Origin: Dioscorea cayenensis subsp. rotundata
Lineage: Eukaryota; Streptophyta; Magnoliopsida; Dioscoreales; Dioscoreaceae
Direction of reading: 5' to 3'
DNA: 64,000 nt
Assembly (NCBI RefSeq): GCF_009730915.1
Contig: NC_052482.1
Coordinates: forward strand, 21,685,912 to 21,749,911
Shown here: piece by piece, positions 31,089 to 43,067 of the stretch
Layout: every line of letters begins with the position of its first letter
Numbering within the stretch: the stretch's first letter is position 1
The notes under the pieces: generated by a model
Seen by the model: only the letters and a program-made list of their open reading frames with translations
What the model was told of the DNA's origin: nothing
The model's database searches: none
Translations under genes and position numbers: made by a program

Positions 31089-34050
31089 ATCGTCACCCAC
31101 CCCCTTCTCACGAGGTAAATGTGCCGCCCATCGGTTAAAATTCCCATTTTAAGCTGAAGCCGACACCTGCTTTAAACAAAAATCGGACCCTACAAATCAC
31201 AATTTACAACTTTACACCAACTACAGGTTCAAATACATAAATACCATGAATATAATAACTCAAGTTTGCGGGTACAACCGCTACAAAATCACGACACCAA
31301 TAAATAGAAAGAAAGATATGGGACCCACTGCGGTCTCGGACTCAACCACGACCGACTCTATACTCGATCGAGCGATTTAGGGTCCCATTCTCCGCACTCT
31401 GACAGACATTCGAGTTGGTCGGTGAGTGGCTTAATAATTTCAAAGACTTAAATACGATGTATATATAAAGTATATAAATACCAATCTGCTCAAATAATTT
31501 TTCCAACTTTTTCCAAAATACGAATTCTAGCAAAAATACAATCTTTTAAAGAACTTTTTGAAACATAAATTCAACATAAATCAACATCAATTTGATTTTC
31601 TCGAGAAAACACAAAATTTTTGTGAGGATCGCCCTCATCACAAATCAAAAAAATAACATAAATCTCAAAATCAATATAAAAACAATACCCAACACTCACC
31701 CTGCAGTAACATGGTCTAGAAATCTCTCGAACTTCGCAGTGGCGCAGCTGGAGTTCGAGGCCGTCAAGAACTCATGTCCCTAACGTTTACCCATCGGTTC
31801 GCGGTCGGTGACCCCGGCTTCCCGATGAATATCCGATCGGGGCTCTACGCTCCCACAGGCGGCCCTCGTGAAAATCAACACTCGGGTCCACCACGCCACC
31901 TCTAAAAGGCGGCCCGTGGGGACCCACTATTGCGATGAGTCGGGCCTTAGCCCGCCGTCGGCGTCTAAAACCATCAAGTAAATACGACGATAATACCATC
32001 CGTATAAATCATAACACGGGATCCTTTTCCGGGACAAGTATTCACGTCGCGGAAATAAACATTATTTTTCCACAAAGCCCGATGCCAAAAGTATAACAAT
32101 GCATAATACCGAGTAAAGATCCATGATACCATTCCTATACCAGGAATGAAAACCAATTCCACAAATATTGTCGGTAAAAACATTTTAATACGCGCACATG
32201 ATTTCACAAATCATTCCAAATCAAAGCAGCATATGTACCCATCCAAAAATAAATACATGAATTGAATAATTAAATCACATATACATGTATTTCCACTATT
32301 CACAAATACGTATAATTATACAAAACTGATGTATCAATACAATTATCATGGCACATCGTAGGAAAATAAATATAAGTATATTTCGACCTTATACGCAATT
32401 AAACATGATAAAATGAAATACTTAAACATTTATTTCCAAAATACTAGCCATTAAACAATTATTTCAAAATAATAATAATAATTTATTTATTTAAAATAAT
32501 AGCCACTACCAACTCACCTGGTCTCCTTGGGTTTCTTGCTAGACCTGGAACTCCCTCCCAAGCCTAATCAACACCTAACAGGATAACATAATAAAATAAA
32601 TAAACAATTATGACAACTAAAAACATAATTGAACCCAACAGAAAATACATGAAAGCAATAACCGACTCTCTAATTGGGTCCACTCACTCCAATCGGTTCA
32701 AACCTGACCTTGCATAATCAAATTAGTCTCCAATTGCACTTAAGCCAACTCAATTTGGGCTAGACCATTCTGAACCAACCTGAACCAACCTCAATTCCAC
32801 TGAACCAAACTCAAATTCACTGAACCAGGTTTAATTAAACCCACTAGCCTTGAACCAACTTAATTCTTATACAAATTCTGTTGAACCAGCTTGGTTCAAC
32901 CGAACCCAATTCTCTTCCAATTGGTTCAACCCAAACCTTTAGCCCAACATCTAAACCAAACCCAAATCAACTTCAACCAATTTAATTCAACCAAACCATT
33001 CAAGTCCAACCACACTCAACTTGATTTGATCAAACCCAGACCAGATCAATTCAATTAAACCCAACTACTTCAATTCTCATCCAAACCAATTCCAATTCAA
33101 TTAAATGGACTTGGTTAAACCAAATTAAACTCAACTCAATCAATTCAATTCAACTCAACCAAATCAATTTGGCTAAACCCAACCAATTCCAATCCAACCA
33201 TCATCATTAACACCTTAATCATCATAATAATCAACTTAATTAACTAAACCAAACCCTAATCTCGGTGCTACAGTAATTGCTACAGTAAAACCGAAAATCT
33301 CATCCTCCATTCAAGCTAGATTCATCACAAATACAAGTATTTTTCCAAATAACTTCGACGATTCATCATCCATCAACAACAAAACCACGATTATTTCTAC
33401 TCAAATCCATCATTTTATTCATCAAATAACCAATATATACATATATACATGCATACATACATCCATGCCAAAAATAATACTGAGGAAGACTCTTACTAAG
33501 CCTAAAGTCATCCTCCCATGAGCTCCCACCGACGATCTCCAAGTTTTTTCTCTTTAAAAGCCTCTAATTTCTCCCATTTCTTCATAACTCTCGGGTTCTA
33601 TGTAGAAAAATGGTGGAGAAGAGATGAAACAACACAAGCTCTAGATTTTTTTCTCTCAATTAACTCTTCAGCCGAAATTCACTTTTAGTCCCTGAAAACA
33701 TAATTTATTACAACACAGTCCCTGAAAAACTCCCAAATGGTCCTTGAATTATGAAATAGTATTCTCAAAAGGTCCTTTAAAATTACGCAACGGTCCCCAG
33801 GTTATAACACAACATTTTAAAAAGATCCCTTCCATCTTACCTTTCAGTCCTCGGTTTGCATAAACATTTCATGTCCATCCTTTTCATTTATTCTTTAACC
33901 CAAAATCTTTTAAAAACTTTTACATTTAGGTCCTTATTCTTTCCGCTTGGGGTTTCTCAACAAGATTACTCTGTAGAAAAATCTTACTGCAACTGTAGTA
34001 ATACCCTGAATATATTTTCCAACAGGTATCCAAAAGTTCAGGGTATTACA
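31089..34050 (-). mobile_element. Solo LTR, probably Ty3/gypsy (Del/Tekay-like), inserted in the LINE
   Basis: On the minus strand it starts TGTAATACCCTGAAC at 34050. A 5-bp direct repeat ACATC flanks it at 31084-31088 and 34051-34055, and the LINE sequence is continuous across the site once it is removed. About 2.96 kb long, with no gag or pol similarity, so it looks like a solo LTR left by recombination. Long LTRs starting TGTAATACCC are typical of the Del/Tekay group, but the lineage is an inference. An AACCAA-rich low-complexity tract fills about 32690-33240. The left terminus is less certain than the right. Age cannot be dated from a single LTR; it is younger than the LINE. Confidence 0.65.
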
Positions 34051-34640
34051 ACATCTGCACCACTCCAAGAATCATCCTTCAAGAATTTCCAACACCATTT
34101 ACCCAACAGAGCCTGGTTAAAGCTTTTTAGGTCTAAAATGCCCCAACCCCCCTGATCGCGCGATCGACAGAGATTAGTCCACCCCACCAACCGACATCGC
34201 GGGTTGTCGATGTCAGGCCCAGACCATAAAAAATCTCTACGGATCCGATTGATCTCCTTGATGACCCAACAAGGCAAACGGAACAAGGACATTCAATATG
34301 TAGGTAGCGCAGACAGAACCGAATTCACCAGGGTGAGGCGACCGCCAATAGACAAGTGTTGCACCTTCCATGAGGAGAGTCGCCTTCTAATCTTCAAAAT
34401 GAGCCCCTCCCAGTCTTGTTTTCTAGGCCTACGCCCCGCAATCGGAATGCCGAGATAAGTGACTGGAAGAAGACCCCTATCGCAAGACAAGGTCTCCGCA
34501 GCGGCGATATCTGGTAGCACCCCAACAGAAGAAACGTATAGACAGGTTTTAGAGAAGTTGGTCGCAAGACCAGTCATACCTTCGAACACATTTAACATGA
34601 GCTTAACAATCGCTTCTCTCAGTTGTGCTTCTTTGTTCTC
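34051..34640 (-). mobile_element. LINE, 5' part of the same copy (end of reverse transcriptase)
   Basis: The minus strand encodes the region just after the reverse-transcriptase core: LNVFEGMTGLATNFSKT, PVTYLGIPIAGRRPRKQDW, SSWKVQHLSIGGRLTLVNSV, RLPCWVIKEINRIRRDFLW and GGWGILDLKSFNQALLGKW. These are standard plant L1-like motifs. The copy is 5'-truncated near 34640, where it abuts a LINE tail of opposite orientation. Confidence 0.8.
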
Positions 34641-34691
34641 CTCTTTTTTAATAAATTAATGGTTTATTCAATTTATAAAAAAAAAAAAAAA
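34636..34691 (+). mobile_element. LINE 3' tail with poly-A, plus strand
   Basis: TTTTTTAATAAATTAATGGT followed by TTATTCAATTTAT and about 14 A reads as the 3' end of the same LINE group seen at 2290 and 29866, but in the opposite direction. It sits head to head with the truncated minus-strand LINE. It is either a very short insertion or the landing site of the larger one. Confidence 0.55.
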
Positions 34692-35302
34692 TTTAAAGCT
34701 GTGTGGCCGGCTCCTGATAAGCTATAGGGGCAGCACTAGCAGGACTTTTTAATGTCCCAAAGAGGCGTTCAGTCATTATACGGTTGTTTGTTTGGATGTT
34801 TACAAGTAAAATAAAATAAAAACAAAGTCTAAATAAAATTAAAAATCTCTGGTGAAGTTCAATCCCAAAGCTCGGTTCCTTTTGGCGGCTCGTCGCTGCT
34901 CGCGCGGAGGACGCTCAGGACCGCAGCCGGGGTTCTTCCGAATTCCTATTCCTACCTCAACTCTATCTATCTCTCCCCTTATATTGTTGCCATCTACTTC
35001 TCGTCTTCTGTTTCACTTCGCTGCTCTCCATTTGTAAGCTTCTCAGTCTCTGGATTTTTCCTCTTTGCTTTAGATACTTGATTTATAGCACATTTTCTGT
35101 TCAATGCTAGGGCTTCTTCGCATTCTTCCTTTTGGTATTGGAACTGTGATTTTTTTTTGTTTTTTTGGCCTATGCTTTTCAGTGATTTACCATTATCTTT
35201 TTGATTAAAGATTGATTGCCTGATAAAAAGTCTGTGAAGATACTTTGTTGATCTAATTCAAGCATTTCAACTTTAAAGTGAGGAAATAAGATCCCCATCC
35301 AT
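34692..35302 (+). other. Promoter and 5' leader of the RETICULATA-related gene
   Basis: No separate gene is seen. A CT-rich leader-like stretch (about 34925-35033) followed by TTGTAAGC could be a non-coding first exon with donor near 35034 and an intron whose acceptor lies shortly before 35303; this is tentative. Confidence 0.4.
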
Positions 35303-38300
35303 ATGGCGTTGTCCTGCTCAAGTTTGAGACTTCATTCTTCCTCCACTTTATATGGTGATTGTCATTCTGGCATCAATGTTATTGATTGCAATGATAGGCA
35401 TCTGTTCATTGAATCCTGTGGTTTTAAAGTCCAAACTTGTCCAAGATCACAGCTTGCTTTGTCCTGGAAAGAAATGGCTGTTCCAGTTTCTTTTAGAGTG
35501 GAGAGTAGTGTTAATGAGAACAAGGAAAGATGGGTTTTTCAAATCATAAGCAAGTTACAGTCTTCTGGTAAAGATGGTTCTAATGATGTCACAGTCAATA
35601 TATTGTTAAACGATGGTGATGTTGCATTAGAGAGGGGTGCTGCTGTTTCAGAGAAAAACCACTTTCCAGATACTGGGTGTGGAAATGGAGGTGCAGAATC
35701 TGGTGGTAATGGGAAATTTCCACCTGGAGGAGGAGGTGGTGGTGGTGGTGGCAGCCATAATGAGGATGATAAAGAAGAGGATGAATTTGGGCCAGTTCTG
35801 AAGTTTGATGAGATAATAAGAGAAACTGAGTCACGTGGAGTTGAGCTTCCATCTGACATGTTAGAGGCTGCCAAAACCATGGGGATTCAAAAAGTTCTCC
35901 TTGAGAGATACCTGGATTTGCAGGTGCTTTCTTGTTCAAGTGATTACATCTTTTTACATCTTGTTCCTTAAATGGTTGTTTAACCTTTCTCTATTCACTT
36001 CAAAGGCAGCAGCTTGGCCACTTGGTATTGCAATGAAGTCATGTTCAATGCTTAGGAATCGAATGCTTGCTGATCCATCCTTCCTTTTTAAAATTGGAAC
36101 AGAGGTATGTAAACCCTTGCTTTTCCTAAGTGCTCGAAATGGAGAATCTTTAAAGAGGCTGATGTAATTTCAAAAATTTCAGATAATCATCGACTCTTGC
36201 TGTGCGACGTTTGCAGAAGTGCAAAAGAGAGGCAAGGACTTTTGGGCAGAATTTGAGTTGTATCTTGCAGATCTTTTGGTAGGAGTTGTTGTTAATGTTG
36301 CTTTGGTGGGAATGTTGGCACCTTATGCACGGATTGGGCAGCGCTCTGTATCTAAAGGCATTTTTGGACAGATGAAGCATGCTTATAATGCTCTGCCTAG
36401 TAGGTGTGTTTTAACATCCCTTTTTGTAGTTTTTCTGTCATCGATGGAATAATTTTGCTATAGCTTTTACATGTATGCATCATTTAAGCAGGCAGATGGC
36501 TTGTAGTATGGGCTGTGATTGTATTTTTTAATAGTTTTATCTAGCAAAGTTGGGTTATCTGTTTGTTGTATAGGGTCCACCCTTTGCTGTTAGACTGTTA
36601 GTGTTCATTTAGATATGCATGTTACAACGTAAGTTACTGTACTGACAAAGATCATGACTTTGCGCTTACAATCTATCCTTATTAAGATGAGCCAAATGAA
36701 TGTACGGTAAAATTCTTGATCAATGTTAATTTGACATTCCCATACCAAACTCTTGCGTTGACATCTATGTGGTTGTGGGAGTAAGTTTGCTTAGCAACTA
36801 TTTGTTCCCAGTGCCCAGGGATTGAAGTTCTTGAAACCTGGCTACAAGTACTACTTATCTTCACTTTATACTCATACCTCCTCATTTTCATTTTATTTCT
36901 TAATTTAATGTTAAAGTGCTCTGCTGATATCTGCCCATCTCTGCTATATACTTGAGATATGTTTTACATGATCTCTTTCCTTGTTTGGTTCTCAACATTG
37001 CAGAAGAAGATGGTTAGGAAATGTCCTTTATTTTTCTATTTTATTATATAACCAAATCTGGAGCATGTTGCTTTTATTCTTCTTCAAAAAAATTGAAATT
37101 CCTTACAGTTCTTGTAAATTTTGACTATTTTTTCTATTGCAGTGTATTTGAAGCCGAAAGACCAGGATGCAGCTTTTCAGTTCAGCAACGAATAGGAACA
37201 TACTTTTATAAGGTATAATGGTACTTTTATAATGTTCTCTCTGCAACATCCTTTTCCAGAGAATGAGACACAAACTTTCAATGTAATGTTAAAATTGTTT
37301 GATGCCTTATGGTGCAATGGAACTAATTGCGTGTTCTTGATCCAGGGATTTTTGTATGGGTCAGTTGGATTTGCATGTGGCCTAGTGGGGCAAGGCATTG
37401 CCAATATGATCATGACTGCTAAACGGTATGATTATCCTAGGCCTCATTGTATATTACCTTATCTTATCTGATAACTTTTGATCCTTGATCATTCTTTGTA
37501 TACTCTTCCCTTCGGTGAATTATTTAGTTTACATATTAACCTCGGTCTACCTTGTATGTAGTGCTATGAGGAAATCAGAAGAGGACATCCCTGTTCCACC
37601 TCTTGTGAAAAGTGCTGCTCTTTGGGGTATGTCTGCCATTGAATTCTTGTTACTTTGCTCTTATTGCATTAATTTTTTATGAACCAATAGTATTTGATGC
37701 TGCCTGCTTTGTGAACCTAGTTTCATTCTAACAGGGTGTTTTTAACTGATACTCAGCAATTATTCTACTTATAGTTACTTGGATGTACCCTAGTTTGTGA
37801 CCCTCTTCCATCAGGGCTGTACATCGTTCTCTCACATCTCACATGTTTCTACACCGCTATTGTTTTTTCGACAGCACATTGTAGCTTTTCAGATTATTTA
37901 TTATTGAAACAACTTCATTCATTCTTCTGATCATTTTGCTTTGGATAATTCCATTTGAAATTAACTCCATGTGACACTGTTAGACTATTGTGTGGCACCT
38001 TTGTTATGTAAATTTGCAAGCTTCTTGTGTGGTGTTTTTGCCTTCTCAAGTGTTAGAAGTCGGTATTTTGCAACTTGGACTGAGACTTGATATATACTTG
38101 TGCTTTTCCTGTTGCAATGAAGCTGTAGGATTGATTAAATGTCTAAAGAGTCATGTTTATGATCCCAGGTGTATTTCTTGCTGTTTCTTCCAACACTCGG
38201 TACCAGATAATCAATGGCCTTGAAAGGCTAGTGGAGGCATCACCTGTGGCCAAACGTGTCCCCATTGTTGCAATGGCCTTCACTGTGGGTGTCCGTTTTG

Positions 38301-38362
38301 CAAACAACGTATACGGTGGTATGCAATTTGTGGACTGGGCTCGTTGGAGTGGAGTTCAGTAA
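35303..38362 (+). CDS. RETICULATA-related protein (DUF3411), plastid
   Basis: Exons: 35303-35923, 36006-36104, 36183-36403, 37143-37212, 37346-37425, 37562-37626, 38169-38362; 1350 nt, 449 residues, phases closing. The N-terminus is Ser-rich and fits a transit peptide; a Gly run and an acidic patch (about residues 130-165) follow, then the DUF3411 core: FGPVLKFDEIIRETESRGVE, SDMLEAAKTMGIQKVLLERY, DSCCATFAEVQKRGKDFWAE, SVFEAERPGCSFSVQQRIGT and SNTRYQIINGLERLVEASP, ending GGMQFVDWARWSGVQ. It resembles Arabidopsis RER1. RER proteins lie in the chloroplast envelope and affect mesophyll development and leaf reticulation; biochemical function is unknown. Several hydrophobic segments support a membrane location. 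Confidence 0.9.
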
Positions 38363-38954
38363 TTTTACATTCATTACTATGCATTCAATACAAATGTTTT
38401 GGATGTCTTACGCCTTTCAATTACTTCATAGTTCCTGGATGTCTTATATTTTTTTAAATTGCTACTTCATAACTCCTTTATTTTTATTTTTATTTTTATT
38501 TTTTGTTATAATCAAACCCAAAATGATGTCCAACTTTTCATTTAACCATGAACAATTATTTGGGAAATCAGGTGCATCTTTATTATTACTAAAAAGAACG
38601 CCGACTAGCTAATAGAGTGATGAGTTGTAAAATAGTTTGAAAAGAGGGATACATGTAAAATTACAAAGGAGGTTATTTTCTTTATTTATTTATAAAATCA
38701 TGTAATTTTTTTTTAAAAAAAATAATCAGTTAATCTAATAGAGAAATTAAAAACAATATTAAAAAAATATATATATTATTTGTAGGTGATGTTGTTGTAA
38801 ATAAAAAATGAGTTTTTTATAAAATATTTATTTAAGCTTTTCTATTGCCATACAAAGATATTGCCAGACTTACAATCAAACACCATATATAGTCCTTTAA
38901 ATAAGTTAGAGCTGTTCAATTCCACAACTCTATTCTATTCATTAAGCCCATTAA

Positions 38955-38992
<38 letters not shown>

Positions 38993-39035
38993 CGAAGAAG
39001 AAGAAGAAGAAGAAGAAGAAGAAGCAGACACAGCC
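38363..39035 (+). other. Intergenic DNA and MIZ1-like promoter with microsatellites
   Basis: The RETICULATA-related 3' UTR passes into AT-rich DNA. Before the MIZ1-like ATG lie a TATATA at about 38885, a (CT)n run at about 38958-38988 and a (GAA)n run at about 38995-39024. The CT run sits in the likely 5' leader, as is common in plant core promoters. Confidence 0.5.
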
Positions 39036-39803
39036 ATGAAGGTGATCGACAACCTCCGTCGATTCATCGCTTTCTGCCTCTGCACTGGATCCCCGGACGA
39101 CGTCGTCAGCACGTCTACAAGAAGCACCATCAACGAACGTCCGAGCTCATCTCTCCTAGATATCTTCAAAGACAGGGCCCAAGAACACAACACACAATAC
39201 CAAGAGGACCAAGAAGACCAAGAAGAAGAAGAAGAAGAAGAGGAAGAGGAAGAAGACAGTCTCATTGACCCCTCTGCAGCGTGTCATCATCGCTCTCAAT
39301 CCCCTCGCCGTTCCCTCGTGGTTGGAACCCTCTACGGCCACCGACGTGGCCACGTCTCATTCTGCGTCCAGAGTGACCCAGCCGTTCCTCCTCCCTTCCT
39401 CTACGAGATCTCGGTGCCCACTGCCTTACTCGCTCGAGAGATGAGCTCGGGGTTCGTCCGCATGTCGTTGGAGTGCTCATTTGCCTCACGTCGTTCGACT
39501 CGTTGTGGCGCAGGGCCGGTGTGGAAGGCGTACTGTAATGGGCGTAAGGTTGGGTACGCGGTGAGGAGGAAACCGAGTGAGAAGGACTTGGTAGTTGTGC
39601 AGAGCTTGAGGTCCGTGTCGGCCGGTGCCGGTGTTATGCTGGAGGACGTGAAATCCGGGAAGGGGGAGGTCATGTACGTGAGGGCTAGCTACGAGCGAGT
39701 TGTTGGCTCTCGTGACTCAGTGTCTTACCATCTCATCAACCCGGGTGGGAGCCCGTCTCAGGAACTCAGTGTCTTCTTGCTTCGTAATAGGCACAGGTAC
39801 TGA
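39036..39803 (+). CDS. MIZU-KUSSEI1-like protein (DUF617), intronless
   Basis: A single exon of 255 residues. After a variable N-terminus with a long acidic run (about residues 56-74, mostly Glu), the DUF617 domain begins: VVGTLYGHRRGHVSFCVQSD, PPPFLYEISVPTALLAREMS, SGFVRMSLECSF, WKAYCNGRKVGYAVRRKPSE and MYVRASYERVVGSRDSVSYH, to the C-terminal PGGSPSQELSVFLLR. MIZ1 is an ER-associated plant protein needed for root hydrotropism in Arabidopsis; many paralogues have unknown roles, so specific function is not assigned. The ATG follows a GAA microsatellite; the same trinucleotide type recurs inside the gene as the acidic run. Confidence 0.9.
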   Translation: MKVIDNLRRFIAFCLCTGSPDDVVSTSTRSTINERPSSSLLDIFKDRAQEHNTQYQEDQEDQEEEEEEEEEEEDSLIDPSAACHHRSQSPRRSLVVGTLYGHRRGHVSFCVQSDPAVPPPFLYEISVPTALLAREMSSGFVRMSLECSFASRRSTRCGAGPVWKAYCNGRKVGYAVRRKPSEKDLVVVQSLRSVSAGAGVMLEDVKSGKGEVMYVRASYERVVGSRDSVSYHLINPGGSPSQELSVFLLRNRHRY

Positions 39804-40391
39804 TCATCAGCACCGCAAGTAAGGATCTGCTGTTTATATATCTTGGAGTTTTCACAGTTTCAAAGGAATAGCTTGTCAAGAATTCTCAAGATGGATGGAT
39901 AGATAGATAGATGGATGCCAGTTCCAAAAAGTGATCGCTTTGTTTTTAAGCCAAGAAACTTTAATTGTGCAAGAGAACAGTGTACACACTGTACAACAGT
40001 TAATACTTATATAAAGTTTTCTACGTTAATCTTACCGTGATTCATGAGTTTTGTTTTTATAGATTTCGTATTATTAATGAAGAACAAGTATATTAATTCA
40101 TAGAGTTCACTGTACATACGCGTGGACTTAAATTCATGTCCATCTTGCACTCATACTTAATGAGGTAATTAATATATATAGGTGTTGCCGTGCCACACAA
40201 CTGTACATGCGAGCCTCTTTTCTAATCAGATTTAATTAGTTTTATTGCCAGTCAGGTAATTAAACAGACAGGTGGATATATATAAGAGAGATACATGAGA
40301 CGTATAGTAGTAATTAATTAATTAATTGGATTATTACAACCCAATTTAATTATTGTAACATATATGCATGTTAACAATTAATTAATATTAA
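39804..40391. other. Convergent intergenic region, MIZ1-like and NPF 3' ends
   Basis: Contains the 3' UTRs of both genes and short tandem motifs: GATA/GATG units near 39893-39916 and AATT repeats near 40313-40330 and 40377-40395. No other gene was recognised. Confidence 0.45.
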
Positions 40392-41861
40392 TTAAACTTT
40401 TGGGTCATCTTCATCTCCATCAGGGGAGTTGGCAACGCCCACCTTGTGCTGCACGCTCTTGTAAGAGTACCTCCTTGCAACTAAGACATAGACCACGACA
40501 TTGACGGCATCCATGGCAGCAAGCAACCAGAAGAACTTATCCAGCCGGCTCTTTGTTCAAGTCTTTTGCAAACCAGCTTCCTCCAGCTCCTGCCTTCTCA
40601 GTCAAATGATCAACCACAGTAATCAAAAGGCTGCTCAAGAAGTTACTTGCACCAATGACACTCAAATAGAAGCCTATTCCCAAGCTCCTCATGCTGTCAG
40701 GCACCTGATCATAAAAGTACTCCTGTAACCCCACCAGTGAGAAACCATCACCAAAACCAAGTATCACAAACTGTGGCGCCAGCCAGAACACGCTCATGGA
40801 AACCACCTTGCTTTGCTCCTCATGAGCAATCCTCAGCCTCTTTGCTTCTACAATGGCTGCAGTGACCATGGCTATTCCCGAGAAAACAATGCCAACACCT
40901 ATCCTTTGAAGAATGCTTATACCACGCTCGTTACCAGTTAGTCTTCTAAACAAAGGCACCAGAATTCTATCATACAAGGAAACACATATGATCATACCAA
41001 TTGCACCAAGAGCATAAACTGAGGCTGGAGGGACTTCAAAGTTGCCAGTTAGTCTTCTGTCCATGACGGCGCATTGCTTGAGAAAGAAGGTGGATATCTG
41101 CGCCACGCTTATGCCGAAGGGAATGGTGGCTAGCCATATAGGGATCATGTTCATGATCAGTTTCAACTCTTCTACCTGGGTCACTGTGGCTAATCTCCAA
41201 GGATTCATGTGCTTCTCTGCTTCAAAGCCACCCGCTTGATTGCTTCTGTGCTCAATGATGGAGGCTTTGTTCAGGAACATGAATTGGTTGGTATGAGACA
41301 AGCGTCTCTTCTCAGAGTTCACTGAATTTGAGACCTCATACAGTTCTCCTGTGTTTGAAGGATGTGGAAGGTGCCTCTTTTTCAATGCAGCAACTAATAC
41401 TCTTATCATTGGTGTCAGAGTGCTACCTTTTGGAACTCTGTGCCTGTAGAATGGTCTTCCAAACAAGAAGATAGCTAGAGCTATGACCGTAACAACAGTC
41501 AGCACGACGTAACTGACCCAAAAGCTGATATTGTCTTGGATGTACACAATGACAGTGACTCCAAGCAGCAGGCCAGAGCACAAGCCAAAGTTCCACCAGT
41601 TGAAGTAAGACATCTTCTTCTTCCTCTCCTTGGGATGATCATCATCAAATTGGTCAGCACCAAAGCTTTCAAGTGATGGCCTATGGCCCCCAGAAGCAAT
41701 GGAGATTAAGTATAATCCTAGAAAGAAGATTATTTTATGCAGTCTTAATGATCCTCCATGGCAGGGGCTAATGGTGCAAGGCTTCAAACTTGGGGCTAGT
41801 TGGGACAGAATCAATAGGCCTAGTCCCTGCAGTTGGAGTCATGAAAGACATTTATTAGAAT

Positions 41862-41896
<35 letters not shown>

Positions 41897-42947
41897 AGAA
41901 ACCAACAAATTATCTTATAACAATTAATGTGCCATGGCCCACATTTGGCATGAAAGCTTTTCAACCCATCAAACGCTTGCAAAACCAAAAGCAGGGCTAG
42001 TGCCCAAAAAAAAGATTGGTTGGTGCCGTACTCTGTAATCTATAAATGGAGAGTCCATTTATATATCTATATATATAGTACTGTAAGCATAAAGCAAAAA
42101 GGTTGAAATCCATGATCAGAATAACTCATTAGGGGTGACTACCTAGCGATGAGATAGGATTACAGGATTATAGGATTAAGTGCTCCAATCCAATCACCTT
42201 TTCTTATTCTTGAAAACGCTTAATGATAATCACCAAGATTTTCAAAGAATTCACAGCTATAGCTGGTGATTGGTTAGAATTTGTGAATCTGATGCTGGTG
42301 CTTAAAAAGAAGATTATGAATTATAGCCGCCAAAGGAATAACACTGAATAGCTTTATTTAATTGAAATATTAGTGACATATAATATATATATATATATCT
42401 CAAATTAAGAAGCAAATAAAGTACTAATTACCCCAATATAGATGAAGGCTGAGAAGAGAATAGTGGAGAACCTCCCCAGATATGCATCAGCAATGAATCC
42501 CCCAACAAGTGGCAACATGGTTGTTACTCCTGTCCAGTAGTTCACAGTCGTAGCTGCAGTCTTCAGGTCTTCATGTAAGTATTTTGTCAGATAAATCATC
42601 AGGTTTGCGGATAATCCGAAGAAACTCAGCCTCTCTCCAAACTCTATGGCTGCATGAATATTACATGCACATATTAACTCCAAAGTGCATGGGTTGATAT
42701 ATATGTACATATATATATATATAATAATAATAAATTATAACGGATATATATCTCAAGAAATATATATTATACCTATTATGAAGAGTGCTGCTTTCCAAGC
42801 TCCAGTTGTTGCTCTTACAGGAACATTTCCTTTATGATCAACAGAGGAATCAAGCACCCACTTCTCATTATCATCTTTCATTTCCTCTAATTTTTCAGTG
42901 TTAAATAATATTGCTGAAGGTTCTTTAGAAAGCATAGGAGTTGCCAT
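40392..42947 (-). CDS. NRT1/PTR family (NPF) proton-coupled transporter, with one frame break
   Basis: Exons on the minus strand: 42947-42773, 42649-42432, 41826-40392. About 608 residues and 12 membrane spans are expected. The proton-coupling ExxER motif is present (IEFGERLSFFGLSANL), as are YLGRF, the FGADQFDDDHPKERKKKMSYF family signature (split here as GADQFDDDHP and SYFNWWNFG), and the large central loop. Members move nitrate, peptides, hormones or glucosinolates at the plasma membrane or tonoplast; the substrate here is not known, and the sequence recalls the NPF5 group. The last exon is 1435 nt, one base too many: in a T run at 40552-40554 an extra base moves DLNKSRLDKFFWLLA out of frame, though the downstream frame to the stop at 40392 is intact and conserved. 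Assembly error or recent loss are both possible. Confidence 0.9.
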
Positions 42948-43059
42948 ATCTAGATATGCTAGCTCCTCCTAGGAAGAAGCAAGACTAAGCAAGCACAAAA
43001 GTAAAAAGCTTAGCTAGCTCTAGAAGGGATGTGAGTTCAAAGGGGGTCTTTGTGCCTTG

Positions 43060-43067
43060 TTATATAG
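43060..43067 (-). promoter_or_regulatory. TATA box of the NPF gene
   Basis: On the minus strand CTATATAA lies about 113 bp upstream of the NPF start codon, in non-repetitive sequence (CGCTATATAACAAGGC). Position fits a TATA box with a leader of about 80 nt. Confidence 0.5.

Noticed and set aside
31089-34050. Complete LTR retrotransposon or LARD
   Set aside because: No internal domain, primer-binding site or second LTR copy is visible; the segment is one LTR-like unit with a single target duplication.
29866-34691. Twin-priming inversion of a single LINE
   Set aside because: The minus-strand part contains its own 3' UTR and A run at 29866, which a twin-primed 5' inversion would not have.
35539-35939. 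Pro- and His-rich minus-strand ORFs
   Set aside because: Antisense of the Gly-run and acidic segment of the RETICULATA-related first exon.
38951-39268. ORFs with Arg or Ser runs on both strands
   Set aside because: Translations of the CT and GAA microsatellites around the MIZ1-like start; the DUF617 frame is the real one.
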